Shown here: piece after piece, positions 9,183-20,100 of the stretch
Numbering within the stretch: the first letter of the stretch is position 1
Layout of the letters: the number at the start of each line of letters is the position of its first letter
DNA from: Xanthomonas axonopodis
GTDB lineage: Bacteria > Pseudomonadota > Gammaproteobacteria > Xanthomonadales > Xanthomonadaceae
Reading direction: 5' to 3'
NCBI RefSeq assembly: GCF_001304695.1
Contig: NZ_JFAQ01000091.1
Coordinates: 1-56,593, forward strand
Length of the DNA: 56,593 nt
Position numbers and translations under genes: made by a program
The notes under the pieces: generated by a model
What the model saw: the letters and a program-made list of their open reading frames with translations, nothing else
Database searches by the model: none
What the model was told of the DNA's origin: nothing

Positions 9183-10058
9183 GTGAGCTCGGCGCTGTTC
9201 GACCACTGGATCGCCCGCAGCGAACGCAGCCTGGAAGCCGGCTTGCCGAGCGCCACGCATGCGCCGCAGCGCCTGCATGCAGCGATGCGCCATGCCGTGC
9301 TGGGCGGAGGCAAGCGCATGCGTCCGCTGCTGGTCTACGCAAGCGGCGCATTGTTCGGTGCGGCCGAGGATCACCTCGACACGCCCGCGGTGGCGGTAGA
9401 GCTGATTCACGCCTATTCGCTGGTGCACGACGACTTGCCGGCGATGGACGACGACGCGCTGCGACGCGGCCGGCCCACCGTGCATATCGCCTTCGATGAG
9501 GCCACCGCGATTCTGGCCGGCGATGCCTTGCAGACGCGCGCATTCGAATTACTCGCCACTGCATCTGCCAGCGCCGCACTGCGCGTTAGCTGGATGCAGA
9601 GCCTGGCCACCGCTGCGGGCGCGGCCGGCATGTGCGGCGGCCAGGCGCTGGATATCGATGCGACCGGGCAACTGCAATCGCTGCAGGACCTGCAACGCAT
9701 GCATGCGCTCAAGACCGGCGCGTTGATCCGCGCAGCGGTACGGATGGGTGCACTCACCGGAGGCGCCGCGGCGACCGACCAGCAGCGTCTGGACGAGTTT
9801 GCCGACGCGCTGGGCCTGGCCTTCCAGGTGCGCGACGACATCCTGGATGTGGAATCGAGCTCGGCGCAGCTGGGCAAGACCGCCGGCAAGGACGCGGCGC
9901 AATCCAAATCCACCTACCCCGCCCTGCTGGGGATGGACGGCGCCAAGGCGAAGCTGGCCGAACTTGCCGCGCGCATGCATGACGTCCTGCAGCCCTACGG
10001 GCCACCCGGCGAGACGTTGGCCAGCTTGGGCCGGTTTGCGGTGAACCGCGCGCACTAG
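9183..10058 (+). CDS. ispA: (2E,6E)-farnesyl diphosphate synthase (polyprenyl synthetase)
   Basis: The 291-residue enzyme condenses IPP with DMAPP and GPP to farnesyl diphosphate, precursor of undecaprenyl and quinone side chains. Motifs: GGGKRMRPLLVY (IPP binding), first Asp-rich motif DDLPAMDDD with the two-residue spacer usual for bacterial FPP synthases, GGQALDID, and second Asp-rich motif DDILD. The start is GTG at 9183; this removes a short in-frame upstream extension that overlaps xseB. Confidence 0.92.
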   Translation: MSSALFDHWIARSERSLEAGLPSATHAPQRLHAAMRHAVLGGGKRMRPLLVYASGALFGAAEDHLDTPAVAVELIHAYSLVHDDLPAMDDDALRRGRPTVHIAFDEATAILAGDALQTRAFELLATASASAALRVSWMQSLATAAGAAGMCGGQALDIDATGQLQSLQDLQRMHALKTGALIRAAVRMGALTGGAAATDQQRLDEFADALGLAFQVRDDILDVESSSAQLGKTAGKDAAQSKSTYPALLGMDGAKAKLAELAARMHDVLQPYGPPGETLASLGRFAVNRAH

Positions 10059-10516
10059 GCGCCGCTCCTAATGCCGCTAAACCGCAGCAAGCGGGAACGG
10101 CCGCTACCGAATCGATCTGAAGTTCCAGCGTGCCGCAACGGCGCGCTGGTCGCTCGTGCGGCCACATCGAGACGATTTGCGACATAAACCGGACGCGCCG
10201 GACACGATTTGCGCACTCCGTGCGCCAGCGCACGGTCAACGCCTGCGGCGCGTACCGCCAACAAGCGAAATCGGTCACACATTGCAACTTTTCTCAGGTG
10301 CGTTTGTGTCAGTCGTTAATACATTCGAAGCCGCAGCACATGACCGACTGCACACTTAAAGCTGAATTATCGACACCCGTGATATTTCGGCAGCGTTCAT
10401 AAGTTCGCTACGAACGAAAATATTCGCAATTGAATAACTTGTCGCGTCCGCTCGCACTGCCTAGGTTTGGCTTGCCCGCATCCGCGGACATTCCCCGATC
10501 ACACGGAGAGTTACTG
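10059..10516. other. Intergenic region upstream of the M35 protease
   Basis: The last 200 bases are clearly more AT-rich than the surroundings and probably hold the protease promoter. They include the TTCGC pair at 10404-10427. A GGAGAG ribosome-binding site lies at 10505-10510. I see no gene in the rest. Confidence 0.5.
10404..10427 (+). promoter_or_regulatory. PIP-box-like direct repeat, TTCGC-N14-TTCGC
   Basis: Two perfect TTCGC half-sites are separated by 14 bases, 90 bp upstream of the M35 protease start. The HrpX-binding plant-inducible-promoter consensus is TTCGB-N15-TTCGB, so the spacing is one base short. A YANNNT match (TAGGTT, 10462-10467) follows after 34 bases, also slightly off the usual 30-32. 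Binding is not established. Confidence 0.3.
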
Positions 10517-11614
10517 GTGAAGAACGTTTTTTTCGCATCGTTTGCAGCAGGCACGCTGGCCGTTGTTGGCGTCCTCGGATCGGCGCAGGCGCAGTCCGTG
10601 CGCGGCCCGGTTCCGTTGGCCATCGAACTGTCGCCAGTGGCCGACCAGGCTGGGCGTCATCAGGGCAAGATCGCCGTCACGGTCACCAATCACGGCAGCC
10701 AGATCGCCCGCGTGCCGACGTATCAGCTGCCGCTGGAGTCGCTGGATAACGGCATTCTGGAAGTGAGCCGCGACGGCAAGCCAGTGGACTACACCGAGCG
10801 CCTGGTCAAGCGCGGCCTGCCCAAGGCCGCCGATTTCACCATCCTGCAGCGCGGCCAGAGCGTAAAGGGCGAGGTCGATCTGGCCGGCGCCTACGATCTG
10901 TCCACCAGCGGCAACTACACCATCCAGGTGCGCTCGGCGCTGCAGTAAGCCTCCTTCGCCGACGGCAGCCTGATGAAGGCGACCAACGGCGAGCCGGCCG
11001 TGGCCACCAGCACCCCGCTCACCGTGTGGCTGGACGGCGTCAACCGGGGTGTACAGCGCCAGCTCGCAGTCGGCCCGACCGCCGTGGTCAACGGCATCGA
11101 TTACCTCAACTGCAGCACCACCCGCACCAGCCAGATCGCCAGTGCCGTCACTGCCGCGCGCAACTACTCGCAGAACGCGCGCAACTACCTCAATGCCGGC
11201 AGCACAAGCGCGCGCTACACTACCTGGTTCGGAACCTATAACGCCTCGCGCTATAGCCGGGTGAGCTCGAACTTCGTCAACATCGATAATGCGCTGGACC
11301 AGAACAACGGCCAGCTGACGATCAACTGCAAGTGCGATGCGGATCTGGCAGACGCCTATGCCTACGTCTATCCGAACCAGCCGTACGAGATCCACGTCTG
11401 CAACGCCTTCTGGAGTGCGTCGACCACCGGCACCGACTCCAAGGCCGGCACGCTGGTGCACGAAATGAGTCACTTCACGGTCGCCGCCGGTACCCAGGAC
11501 CGCGTCTATGGCCAGTCCGGCGCGCGCAGCCTGGCGACCAGCAACCCGGCCCAGGCCATCACCAACGCCGACAGCCATGAGTACTTCGCCGAAAACACCC
11601 CGGCGCAGAACTGA
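10517..11614 (+). pseudogene. Secreted zinc metalloprotease, deuterolysin (M35) type, internal stop
   Basis: The frame 10517-11614 would encode 365 residues but has TAA at 10946-10948. Before it: GTG start, a signal peptide (FFASFAAGTLAVVGVLGSAQAQ) and a beta-sandwich prodomain ending in YTIQVRSALQ. After it, in the same frame, the text continues ASFADGSLMKATNGEPAV and then the catalytic domain with HEMSH (zinc ligands and base) at 11459-11473 and GTQDRVYG, the third-ligand Asp of the aspzincin group. A TAC or TAT tyrosine to TAA change is the simplest explanation. No start codon sits well for an independent downstream protein, and it would lack a secretion signal. The type II secretion route is inferred. 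Confidence 0.85.
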
Positions 11615-11635
11615 TCGCGGCATCGGCTGATACGA

Positions 11636-11665
11636 CAAAGGCCCGGCATCGCTGCCGGGCCTTTG
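11636..11665 (+). terminator. Rho-independent terminator
   Basis: Perfect 13-bp stem: CAAAGGCCCGGCA and TGCCGGGCCTTTG around a 4-base loop (TCGC). It lies between the M35 protease gene and the convergent DUF4870 gene and is symmetrical, so it may serve both. Confidence 0.85.
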
Positions 11666-11683
11666 TTGTTTCCACCGCACCGA

Positions 11684-12073
11684 TTACTTGATCAGGCGCA
11701 GCGCGAACGGGTAACGGTAATGCTCGCCGTCGTTGGCCTTGACTGCGGCCAGGATGCACAGCACCAGGTTGGCAATCCACACCAGCGTCGGCAAGAAGAA
11801 CAGGATGCCGAACGAGACAATGGTCAGAAAGATCGCTGCCACGGTGGCAATGAGCACGGTGATCTGGAAATTCAGCGCTTCCTTGGCTTGATCGGTCGCG
11901 AACGGCTTGGACGGGCTGGCGTCCTTGCTGATCAACCAGATCACCAACGCGCCGACAAACGAGGTCACGATGCCGAGCAGATGCGCGGCGAGCGCAAGCG
12001 TACGCTCCTCCGACGGACTGGTGCCGACCGGCGGCGGCGGCGGTGCGGCGTGCGATTCGAATTCGCTCATCAT
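11684..12073 (-). CDS. DUF4870 family membrane protein
   Basis: The 129-residue product has a polar, proline-rich N-terminus (about residues 1-20), then three or four hydrophobic segments (HLLGIVTSFVGALVIWLIS, ITVLIATVAAIFLTIVSFGILFF and IANLVLCILAAVKA). The KPFATDQAKEALNFQ motif between the first and second segments is the hallmark of DUF4870/Tic20-like proteins. The function is unknown. GGGGAG lies five bases before the paired ATG codons at 12073 and 12070; either could be used. Confidence 0.85.
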   Translation of the reverse strand: MMSEFESHAAPPPPPVGTSPSEERTLALAAHLLGIVTSFVGALVIWLISKDASPSKPFATDQAKEALNFQITVLIATVAAIFLTIVSFGILFFLPTLVWIANLVLCILAAVKANDGEHYRYPFALRLIK

Positions 12074-12476
12074 GTCTCCCCGTGCATGGTTGTGGTGCGG
12101 CGGACTATAGCAACGATTCAGCCAGCCACCAGTGCGGAAAGACATGGGCGCGCGGCCTGGCCGTGGCTGCAAAGGGCCGCGTCATTTCGAAAAAGAAAGC
12201 CCTGCCTTGCTACGAGCTTCGCGCCGCCCGCAACACGCAGGCAGCGTGTTCACCGGCGTTGTCGCTGCATAGCTAGCCCTCGCACGTCGCGCGCGCCGCC
12301 GCATGATCCATAGCCTTTTACGCATCTCGCGTTGGAGACAGCGGGGGCGAACGGTGACCTGCCCGCTTCGGCGCTACGCACATGCACCGTCCAGTTCGAG
12401 CGACTGCTCGCCAGGCGTGCCCGTACACAACAAGCTGCCGCGCGGAAACCGGTGAGATCGGCACAACCAATCCCGC
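12074..12476. other. Intergenic region between the DUF4870 and pmbA genes
   Basis: Holds the DUF4870 promoter (12074 upward) and the region after the pmbA stop. I found no supported gene, RNA or clear hairpin. Confidence 0.4.
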
Positions 12477-13844
12477 TCAGCTGTCGCCCGCCACCGTCAT
12501 GCGGTTGATCAGCACCGAGCCGATCTTGACGTGCGAGCGCGGATCGACATCGCTGCCCACCGCCTCGATGCCGGCGAACATGTCGCGCAGATTGCCGGCG
12601 ATGGTCAGGCCATCGACCGGATAGGCAATCACGCCATTCTCGATCCAGAAGCCACCGGCCCCGCGCGAATAGTCGCCGGTGACGGGATTGACGCCATTGC
12701 CCATCAATTCGGTGACCAGCAGGCCGCGCGACATGCCGGCAATCATCGACGCCAGATCGCCCGCATTGGCGGTGACCTGCAGGTTATGCACGCCACCGGC
12801 ATTGGCGGTGGTCTGCAGGCCCAGCTTGCGCGCCGAATAGCTGCCCAGCACATAGCGTTGCAGCACGCCGTCGGTGATCAGCGCCGAACGCCGCGTCGCC
12901 ACGCCTTCGCCGTCGAAGGCGGCCGAGCGCAAACCGCGGCGCAGGTGCGGCAGCTCTTCGATGTTGAACCAGTCCGGGAACAACCTGCTGCCGACGCTGT
13001 CGAGCAGGAAGCTGGCACGGCGATACAGCGCGCCGCCGGAGACCGCACCGAGCAGGTGGCCGACCAACGAGCGCGCCACTTCCGGAGCAAACAGCACCGG
13101 CAACTGACCGGTGGGCAGCGAACGCGGCTGCAAGCGCGCCACGGTACGCTCGGCAGCATGGCGGCCGATCGCATCGGGCGCTTCCAGGTCTTCGCGTGCC
13201 AGCGCGCTGCTGTACCAGCCGTCGCGCTGCATGCCGTCGCCCTGGCCGGCGATCAGCGCGCAGCTGATCGAATGATGGGTACCGCGCTCGCGGCCGATGA
13301 AGCCATGCGAATTGGCGTACACCGACAGGCTGAGCCCGGTGCTGGCCGAGGCGCCGTCGGAGTTGCTGATGCGCGCATCGGCGTCGCGGCCGGCGGTTTC
13401 GCAGGCCAGCGCCAGATCCACGGCGGTGTCGGCGTCCAGCGCCCACGGATGCCAGCTATCCAGCTCGGGGAACTCGCGCGCCATCAACTCCGGCTCGGCC
13501 AGCCCGGCGGCCACGTCGTCTTCGGTGAAGCGGGCGATCGCGCAGGCCTGCGCCACGGTGGACTCCAGGCTGGAATCCTGCAGGTCGGCGGTGCTGGCAC
13601 TGCCCTTGCGCTTGCCGAAGTAGACCGTGACCGCAATGCCGCGATCGCGGGTGGATTCGACCGTCTCCACATCGCCCAGCCGCACATTGACCTCCAGGCC
13701 GCGCTCTTCGCTGCAGCTCACTTCGGCCTGGGTGGCGCCGGCAGCGCGCGCGCGCTCGAGCAGGCGCTGGGAGATGTCGGTGAGCGCGTCCAGGCGCTGC
13801 AGGCTGTCGTCGGTCACACGGATTTCGGAGGAGAGTGCGTTCAA
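12477..13844 (-). CDS. pmbA: Metalloprotease PmbA/TldE
   Basis: The 455-residue protein is the non-catalytic partner of TldD. Together they process unfolded peptides, including the microcin B17 leader and the antitoxin CcdA in E. coli. It shows the family N-terminal region ([14 protein letters not shown], then [20 protein letters not shown]) and the glycine-rich C-terminal part ([18 protein letters not shown], then [19 protein letters not shown]). As expected for the E subunit there is no HExxxH motif. tldD lies on the same strand at 14827, with darP on the opposite strand between them. Confidence 0.93.
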   Translation of the reverse strand: MNALSSEIRVTDDSLQRLDALTDISQRLLERARAAGATQAEVSCSEERGLEVNVRLGDVETVESTRDRGIAVTVYFGKRKGSASTADLQDSSLESTVAQACAIARFTEDDVAAGLAEPELMAREFPELDSWHPWALDADTAVDLALACETAGRDADARISNSDGASASTGLSLSVYANSHGFIGRERGTHHSISCALIAGQGDGMQRDGWYSSALAREDLEAPDAIGRHAAERTVARLQPRSLPTGQLPVLFAPEVARSLVGHLLGAVSGGALYRRASFLLDSVGSRLFPDWFNIEELPHLRRGLRSAAFDGEGVATRRSALITDGVLQRYVLGSYSARKLGLQTTANAGGVHNLQVTANAGDLASMIAGMSRGLLVTELMGNGVNPVTGDYSRGAGGFWIENGVIAYPVDGLTIAGNLRDMFAGIEAVGSDVDPRSHVKIGSVLINRMTVAGDS

Positions 13845-13991
13845 TGCTTTATCCTTGGAAACGTGGATCCGTCCGCGAAAGCCCGGTCATCCATGGCCGG
13901 AGTGTTTGAATTCGGTACGGAGTTGTTCCGCCGACGCCCGGCCGTTCGAGGCCGCAGTTATTTATCGACCAAGTTTCGGGATGTGGTGGCA

Positions 13992-14570
13992 ATGCGCGGA
14001 CGCGATGAAGAGACCGGTGAATTTCGCGGCGCCAGCCGCAGCCAGCAGCGGCGCGAGGCGCTGGAGATTTTCGACCTGGGCGAGAAGCTGGTGGCGCTGA
14101 CCCCGGCGCAGCTGGCCAAGTTGCCGGTGCCCGAGTCGCTGATCCCGCATATCGAAGAGAGCAAGCGCATCACCTCGCATATCGCGCACAAGCGGCAGCT
14201 GGCGTTTCTGGCCAAGCACATGCGCCGCGAGGACGATGAAACCCTGGCAGCCATCCGCGATGCGCTGGACGCAAACAGCGACACTGCGCGCCGCGAAGTG
14301 GCGGCGATCCACCGGGTCGAGCACTGGCGCGAACGCCTGCTCGCCGACGGCGACGTGGCGCTGGCCGAACTGCTGGAAGCCTACCCGGCCGCCGACCGCC
14401 AGCAACTGCGTCAGCTGGTGCGCAACGCGATCCACGAACGCGCCAAAAACAAGCCTCCGCGCGCCTACCGCGAACTGTTCCAGGTGCTGCGCGAGCTGTC
14501 GCAGGAGCAGGGATTGGAGAGTGGGGATTCGGGATTGGAAGACGACCAGGATCTGGAAGACGAAGAATAG
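13992..14570 (+). CDS. darP: Ribosome-associated protein DarP (YjgA, DUF615)
   Basis: The product of 192 residues is a helical factor of 50S ribosome assembly, adjacent to pmbA as in many gammaproteobacteria. The conserved core runs from [23 protein letters not shown] to the middle [12 protein letters not shown] segment and [13 protein letters not shown]. The start at 13992 gives about the length of E. coli YjgA (183); an in-frame upstream extension overlaps pmbA. The last 20 residues ([14 protein letters not shown] then acidic tail) are translated from a GGGATTC-type dispersed repeat, and they lengthen the tail beyond the conserved end. Confidence 0.9.
   Translation: MRGRDEETGEFRGASRSQQRREALEIFDLGEKLVALTPAQLAKLPVPESLIPHIEESKRITSHIAHKRQLAFLAKHMRREDDETLAAIRDALDANSDTARREVAAIHRVEHWRERLLADGDVALAELLEAYPAADRQQLRQLVRNAIHERAKNKPPRAYRELFQVLRELSQEQGLESGDSGLEDDQDLEDEE
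14509..14540 (+). repeat. GGGATT-type dispersed repeat (copy 1, inside darP)
   Basis: Array of GGGATTGG / GGGGATTC / GGGATTGG units in the darP 3' end. Its inverse-orientation partner is at 14793-14822, so the two could pair across the intergenic spacer. Confidence 0.65.
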
Positions 14571-14792
14571 GATCTGGCGGCCGCAATCGTGGAGCCACTC
14601 ACCGAGCGCCTCCGCCGCTGCCAACCGCGGCAGCATGCGTCCACCATCAGCAACCCGGGTAGGCGACACCTGAGCGCCGAAGACGCTGCGCGCCTCTACC
14701 GCCGCGCTTCCCAGTGCTCTGATCCCGAATCGCGGTTTCAAGACCGACGCAGCGCAAGGCACGGCCACATGGCGCCGCGCTCCTGCCGTTGC

Positions 14793-14822
14793 GAATCCCG
14801 AATCCCGATTCCCAAATCCCCG
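14793..14822 (-). repeat. GGGATT-type dispersed repeat (copy 2, inverse)
   Basis: Units of AATCCCG, AATCCCGATT and CCAAATCCCC directly before the tldD stop. It is in the opposite orientation to the copy at 14509. The spacer between the two (14541-14792) has no gene beyond the darP end. Confidence 0.65.
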
Positions 14823-14826
14823 CATC

Positions 14827-16272
14827 TCAGGCCTGCGTTCCGCCAACCGTGATGCCGTCGATCAACAGCGACGGCTGGCCGACGCCGACCGGCACGCTCT
14901 GCCCGTCCTTGCCGCACACGCCCACGCCTTCGTCCAGCGCCAGGTCGTTGCCGATCATGCGCACCTTCTGCATGGTTTCCGGGCCATTGCCGATCAGGGT
15001 GGCGCCCTTGACCGGTGCGGTGACCTTGCCGTCTTCGATCAGGTAGGCCTCGGTGGCCGAAAACACGTATTTGCCGCTGGTGATGTCGACTTGGCCACCA
15101 CCGAAGTTCACCGCGTAGATGCCCTTCTTGACCGAGCGGATCATCTCTTCCGGATCGTGCTGGCCGGCGCGCATGTAGGTGTTGGTCATGCGCGGCATGG
15201 TCAGATGCGCGAACGATTCGCGGCGGCCGTTGCCGGTGGGCGCCACGCCCATCAGGCGCGCGTTGTGGCTGTCCTGCATGTAGCCCACCAGCACGCCGTC
15301 TTCGATCAGCGTGGTGCACTGGCTGGGCGTGCCTTCGTCATCGATATTGAGCGAGCCGCGGCGCCCGTCCAGGGTGCCGTCATCGACGATGGTCACGCCC
15401 GGCGAGGCCACGCGCTCGCCGATGCGGCCGGCGTAGACGCTGGTGCCCTTGCGGTTGAAATCGCCTTCCAGACCGTGGCCTACCGCCTCGTGCAACAGCA
15501 CGCCGGGCCAGCCCGGACCAAGCACCACCGGCATCACCCCGGCCGGCGCCGGGATCGCATCCAGATTCACCAACGCCTGGCGCAGTGCTTCGCGCGCAAA
15601 TCCTTCGGGGCGGCCGTCGGCAAACAGCTCGGCATAGCCGTAACGCCCGCCGCCGCCGGAATAACCGGATTCGCGCCGGCCGCCGTGTTCGACGATCACC
15701 TGCACGTTCAAGCGCACCAGCGGCCGCACATCTGCTGCCAGCACGCCGTCGCTGCGGGCGATCAGCACCGTGTCCACGCCGCCGGACAGGCTCACCATCA
15801 CCTGCTTGACACGCGGGTCGGCAGCACACAGAAACTGGTCGATCCGGCGCAGCAGGTCCACTTTGGTGGCGCTGTCCATGTCGTCGATGGGATCGGTGGC
15901 CGGGTACAACGCACGGCCATTGCCGCGCACCAGCGAACGGGTGGATTGCGCGCCGCCCTCGCGCGAAATCGCGCGCGCGGACTGTGCCGCTTCGAGCAGG
16001 GCATCGCGATGGATGTCGTCGGAATAGGCGAAGCCGGTTTTTTCGCCAGAGATCGCGCGCACGCCCACGCCCTGTTCGATGGAATGCGCACCGTCCTTGA
16101 CGATGCCGTCTTCCACGCTCCAGCTCTCGCGCCGCGAATGCTGGAAATACAGATCGCCGAAGTCGATGCCCGGGCCCAGCAGGGCGCCGAAGGTGCGGTC
16201 GAGATGGCCGGCATCCAGGCCGGAAGGAAGCAGTAGCCGGGTTTCGGCCAGAGTGAGAGCGTTATCGGTCAT
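14827..16272 (-). CDS. tldD: Metalloprotease TldD
   Basis: The 481-residue catalytic subunit of the TldD-TldE protease. The zinc motif [11 protein letters not shown] (HExxxH) is in the middle of the protein; [20 protein letters not shown] near the N-terminus is also family-typical, as is the conserved [15 protein letters not shown] stretch (here [18 protein letters not shown]). The partner pmbA is at 12477. The start ATG lies 98 bp from the divergent DUF6065 gene. Confidence 0.94.
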   Translation of the reverse strand: MTDNALTLAETRLLLPSGLDAGHLDRTFGALLGPGIDFGDLYFQHSRRESWSVEDGIVKDGAHSIEQGVGVRAISGEKTGFAYSDDIHRDALLEAAQSARAISREGGAQSTRSLVRGNGRALYPATDPIDDMDSATKVDLLRRIDQFLCAADPRVKQVMVSLSGGVDTVLIARSDGVLAADVRPLVRLNVQVIVEHGGRRESGYSGGGGRYGYAELFADGRPEGFAREALRQALVNLDAIPAPAGVMPVVLGPGWPGVLLHEAVGHGLEGDFNRKGTSVYAGRIGERVASPGVTIVDDGTLDGRRGSLNIDDEGTPSQCTTLIEDGVLVGYMQDSHNARLMGVAPTGNGRRESFAHLTMPRMTNTYMRAGQHDPEEMIRSVKKGIYAVNFGGGQVDITSGKYVFSATEAYLIEDGKVTAPVKGATLIGNGPETMQKVRMIGNDLALDEGVGVCGKDGQSVPVGVGQPSLLIDGITVGGTQA

Positions 16273-16370
16273 GTGGTCAGGATGGGGCCCGCGCGCCGGG
16301 GAGACAAGTCGTTCGGCTGAACATGCGCATAGCTATCATCGCCAGCCAGCTCTTCACCGATCGCCCGCGC

Positions 16371-17123
16371 ATGAAGCTCATCGCCCACGTCCTGGACGGC
16401 CACACGCTGGACATCCGCCCTGCCCCGCACGAGCGCGCGTGGATGGACGCCACCGACCAGCGCTACGCCTACCGCTGCCTGCCGCTGGCGATCGCCAATG
16501 CGCATGGCTGGGAGCTGCTGTGCCAGTCCGGTTTCGAGGCCAGCTGGGACGGTGGCGACGCACTGGCGGCGATCACCATCACGGCCGATGCGCAGACGCA
16601 GGCGCCGGCGATCAGCCACTTCGGCTACGGCGTGCTGACCTTCCACGTGCCGTGCCTGTTCCGCACCGACACCGGCATCGACCTGTTCGTCACCGGGCCG
16701 CTCAACCGGCCCAAGGACGGCATCGGCGCGTTGAGCGGCATGGTGGAAACCGACTGGAGCCCGCACACCTTCACCATGAACTGGCGCTTCACCCGGCCCG
16801 GGCGGGTGCGCTTCGAGGCGGGCGAGCCGTTCTGTCATCTGTTCCCGCTGCAGCGACAGTTGATCGAGCAGGTACAGCCGCAGTGGAAACCGCTTTCCGA
16901 AGCGCCGCAGCTGGCGCAGCAACACGCCGACTGGACCCGGAGCCGCACGCGCTTTCTCGATGAGCTGCCCGATGCACAGTCGGCGGCGGCGCGCGAGAAA
17001 TGGCAGCGCGGCTATTTTCTTGGCATGGCCGCACCCGCGCAGCCGCCGGTACCGGGGCATCGGTCGCGGTTGCGCTTGCCGATGTTCACCCGAGCCGGCA
17101 GCGAAGACACGCCCGCAGATTGA
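16371..17123 (+). CDS. DUF6065 family protein
   Basis: The product has 250 residues. Conserved-looking blocks are ERAWMDATDQRYAYRCLPL, IANAHGWELLCQSGFEASWDG, HFGYGVLTFHVPCLFRT, GPLNRPKDGI and WSPHTFTMNWRFTRPG; I recall these as DUF6065. It is a soluble protein without signal or membrane segments; its function is unknown. The start at 16371 (MKLIAHVL) is preferred over 16323 because TTCGGC (16312-16317) and TATCAT (16334-16339) with a 16-base spacer could form the promoter, which would make 16323 upstream of the transcript. Confidence 0.8.
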   Translation: MKLIAHVLDGHTLDIRPAPHERAWMDATDQRYAYRCLPLAIANAHGWELLCQSGFEASWDGGDALAAITITADAQTQAPAISHFGYGVLTFHVPCLFRTDTGIDLFVTGPLNRPKDGIGALSGMVETDWSPHTFTMNWRFTRPGRVRFEAGEPFCHLFPLQRQLIEQVQPQWKPLSEAPQLAQQHADWTRSRTRFLDELPDAQSAAAREKWQRGYFLGMAAPAQPPVPGHRSRLRLPMFTRAGSEDTPAD

Positions 17124-17138
17124 AGCCGACCGGCGACG

Positions 17139-20100
17139 TCAGCGCTGCGTCGGATCGGTCTTGCCGGGCTTGCCGGGCTTGCCGGAGGGTGCGGCCGGTT
17201 TGCTGGGCGCCGGCTCCCGCGCCTCGCGCTCCACCACGTCCACCTGCGGGTCTTTCCACGGCCCGGTGACGTGATAGGTCTTGGCACCGATGGCGCCCAG
17301 CGGTTTGCCCAGCACCGCGTTGGCCGCTGCGCCGACGGCGGCACCCACCGGGCCACCGGCCACTGCGCCGACCACGGTCAGCAGGTTGCCGGCCTTGGGG
17401 TTCACGTCCACGGTCTGGTCGAAGGTCTGCGCGCGCAGGTCGGTCTGGCCGCGGATCGCGATGTCGGCAGCCGGGCCTTCGATGCGGATGGCATCGGTCC
17501 GCGCGAAGCCCTCGCCGAAGCGCACCTCGCCGGCCAGCTTGTTGAAGGCCAGACCCTTGGAGAAGAAATCGCGGAAGTCGAACATCAACCGGCGCGGAAG
17601 CTGCGCTACGCTCAGCAGGCCGAGTACGCGGCCGGCGCCCGGGTCCACTTCCAGCAACTGGCCGTTGCGCACATCGACCTTGAGATTGCCGTCCAGCGAG
17701 CCGAGCGCGAAACCGGTTGGTGAGCCCTGCCAGCCGGCGTTGAGTTCCAGTTGCCCTTCGCCGCCGCGCAGTTGGCCGCCCAAGGTGAGGTTCTGCAGCA
17801 GATTGCCCAGGTTGCGGCTGTCCACGCGCGCCGACAGCCGCGTGCTGGCCGCCTCGCCCTTGCCGCGCCAGGCCCCGGTGAGGCCGATGTTCTGATCGTC
17901 CGAGCGCAGCTGCAGCTGATCCACCTGCATGCCATCGGTGAGCCGGCTGCTGCGCAGGGTGGCCGCGCCGAAGGTCATCTTGCCGATCTGCAGATCGTCG
18001 ATATCCAATGCCAGCGGCGGGATCGACACCGGGTCGAATTCGGCTACCGCACGACGCGCAGGCTCCGGCAACGCACCTGCCAACGGGTCGCCCGGTTCGG
18101 GCGCGGACGGCTCGGCAGGCGCCTCCACCGGCTGCCAATGCACGGTCTTCAACGTGCCCTGCACCGTTGCGCCGTCGGCATTGGGAACGGTGAGCTGGCC
18201 GGCCAGCGAGGGGCCGTCCAGCGTCACCGCCACCGTATCGCGGGTGGGGCGCAGACGCAGGCGCGTCTGCGGGAACACCCCGCCGATCATCAGCAACCGA
18301 TCTGCCTGCACATCCACCTGCTGCAACGGCATCGGGTCTTTGGCGGGAACGGCCGGCTGGCCGGGCAACGGTGGCATGTCGGCGTCGCTGCTGCTGCCGC
18401 GCGCCAAGCTGATCCAGTCGATCGCATCCAGCGACGCGGCGCGACCGGCCACCACCAGCCCGTTGGCCGGCGGCCGTTCGGTGACGGTATCGGTGCCCAT
18501 CACCACACGCACGCCGGTCTGCGCGCCATGGCTGCTGGCCTTGAGCGCCACCAGCTTGCCGAACCCCACATCGATGTCGCCATCGCCCAGCGGCAGCGCG
18601 ACCTTGACCCGGGTGTCCAGTGGCTCGCTGGCGGCCTTGTCCAACGGCGCGGGCAGATCCAGCGTGGTGCCGACCAGATTGGACCATAGCGTCAGCACCG
18701 CGTTTGCATCGGTCTGACCGGGTGGCGGCAGCGGCACATCCACGCCTACCTCCCACGGCGCACTGCCATGCACGTACGGGCGCAGCCACTCCATCTGGGG
18801 CGCCCGGTCGAACAGTTCCTTGGCATCCAGGGTGGCGCCAAGACGTGCTTCGAAGGCTTGCCCGGGGTCCTGCACCAACCCGCCAGCGCGCAACGACAAT
18901 TCGCCGCTGCGGCCTTGGTGCTGCACGCTCAACCGCTCGGCGGCAAAGCCGGTGTCGCGATACTCGGCCTGCCCACTGACCTGATCGAAGTCCAGATCCC
19001 AACGCGCGTCGGCCAGCTTGGCGCCCTGCAAGGCCACCGTGCCCTGCAGATGGCCACCGACGCCATGCGTCCGCAAGGGACGCAGCAGATCGAAGGTCAC
19101 GGCGGCCGGCCCGGACACGGTGAGATTGCGCAAGGTGTCGCCATAGCGCCGCTCCAGCGGACTCTTGCGCAGCATGCCGAGCAATTGCGCCGCATCGGCC
19201 TGCGTGGACGCGCGGACGTAAAGTTCGGAGGTGGCAAAGCTGGGAATGCCAGCTTCCAGCTGCGCGATCGGGGTACCGGCCAGATCACCCTGCCCGTGCA
19301 GCGAGAAACCGTTACCGATGAAGCTCAGGTTGGCCTGAACCTGCTCCATCGCCGGCCAGTCCGGCTGGAAGCGGATCACGCCATCGCGGATCTGCCCGAA
19401 CGCTTCAAAGCGCCCGTCGTTATTGTCGAACGGCCAATCGTCCAGATCGCCGCTGACCAGGCCAGTGCCGCCGGTGACGGTGCCGCCGGCCACGGCCATG
19501 TCGAGCCAGTCGATGGCGGCGTCGCTCATCTTGGAGCGGATCCAGAACTTGCGCGCCACCGGCAGCGCCACATCGTCCAGTTGGGCCGCCAGCTGCATCC
19601 GCGGGCGAGTGCCATCGCCCTGGAACCACAGCCCGCCACGCACGTTGGCGCCGTAATCCTTGCCCTGCACGCGCAGCGCCGGAGTGGCGACCTGCCAGCC
19701 GGCGCCTTCGCGCCAGCCGACGAGCTTGCCGGCCAGTTGGATCTCATGCACCACGCCAAAGCCGGTCGGCCAATCGAAGCGCAGCGTGGCGTCGGGCGCG
19801 GGGTCCAGTTCGACGCCCTGCGCATCGCCATCGATAGTGCCGCGCAAGCCACTGATGCCCGGCGCATTGCCCACCGGCAAAAACCCCAGCGCTTCGATCC
19901 GGCCCTGCGCGCGCAGGTCGCCGCCTTGCTCGCCGGCGACCTGCAGGTCGGCCACGCGCAGCTGCGGTTTGGACAGACTCAGCCAGCGCCGCAAGGTGGG
20001 CGACAGCTGCTCGCTCAGGGCGGCAGCTGCGATCAGACCCGAGACATCCACATGCTTGGCCACCACCGCATAGCGGCGCCCACCGGCAATGCTCAGCCCG

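Noticed and set aside
12531-14570. Long 679-codon plus-strand frame over pmbA and darP
   Set aside because: Only its last 192 codons (darP) are family-like; the rest is the antisense of pmbA.
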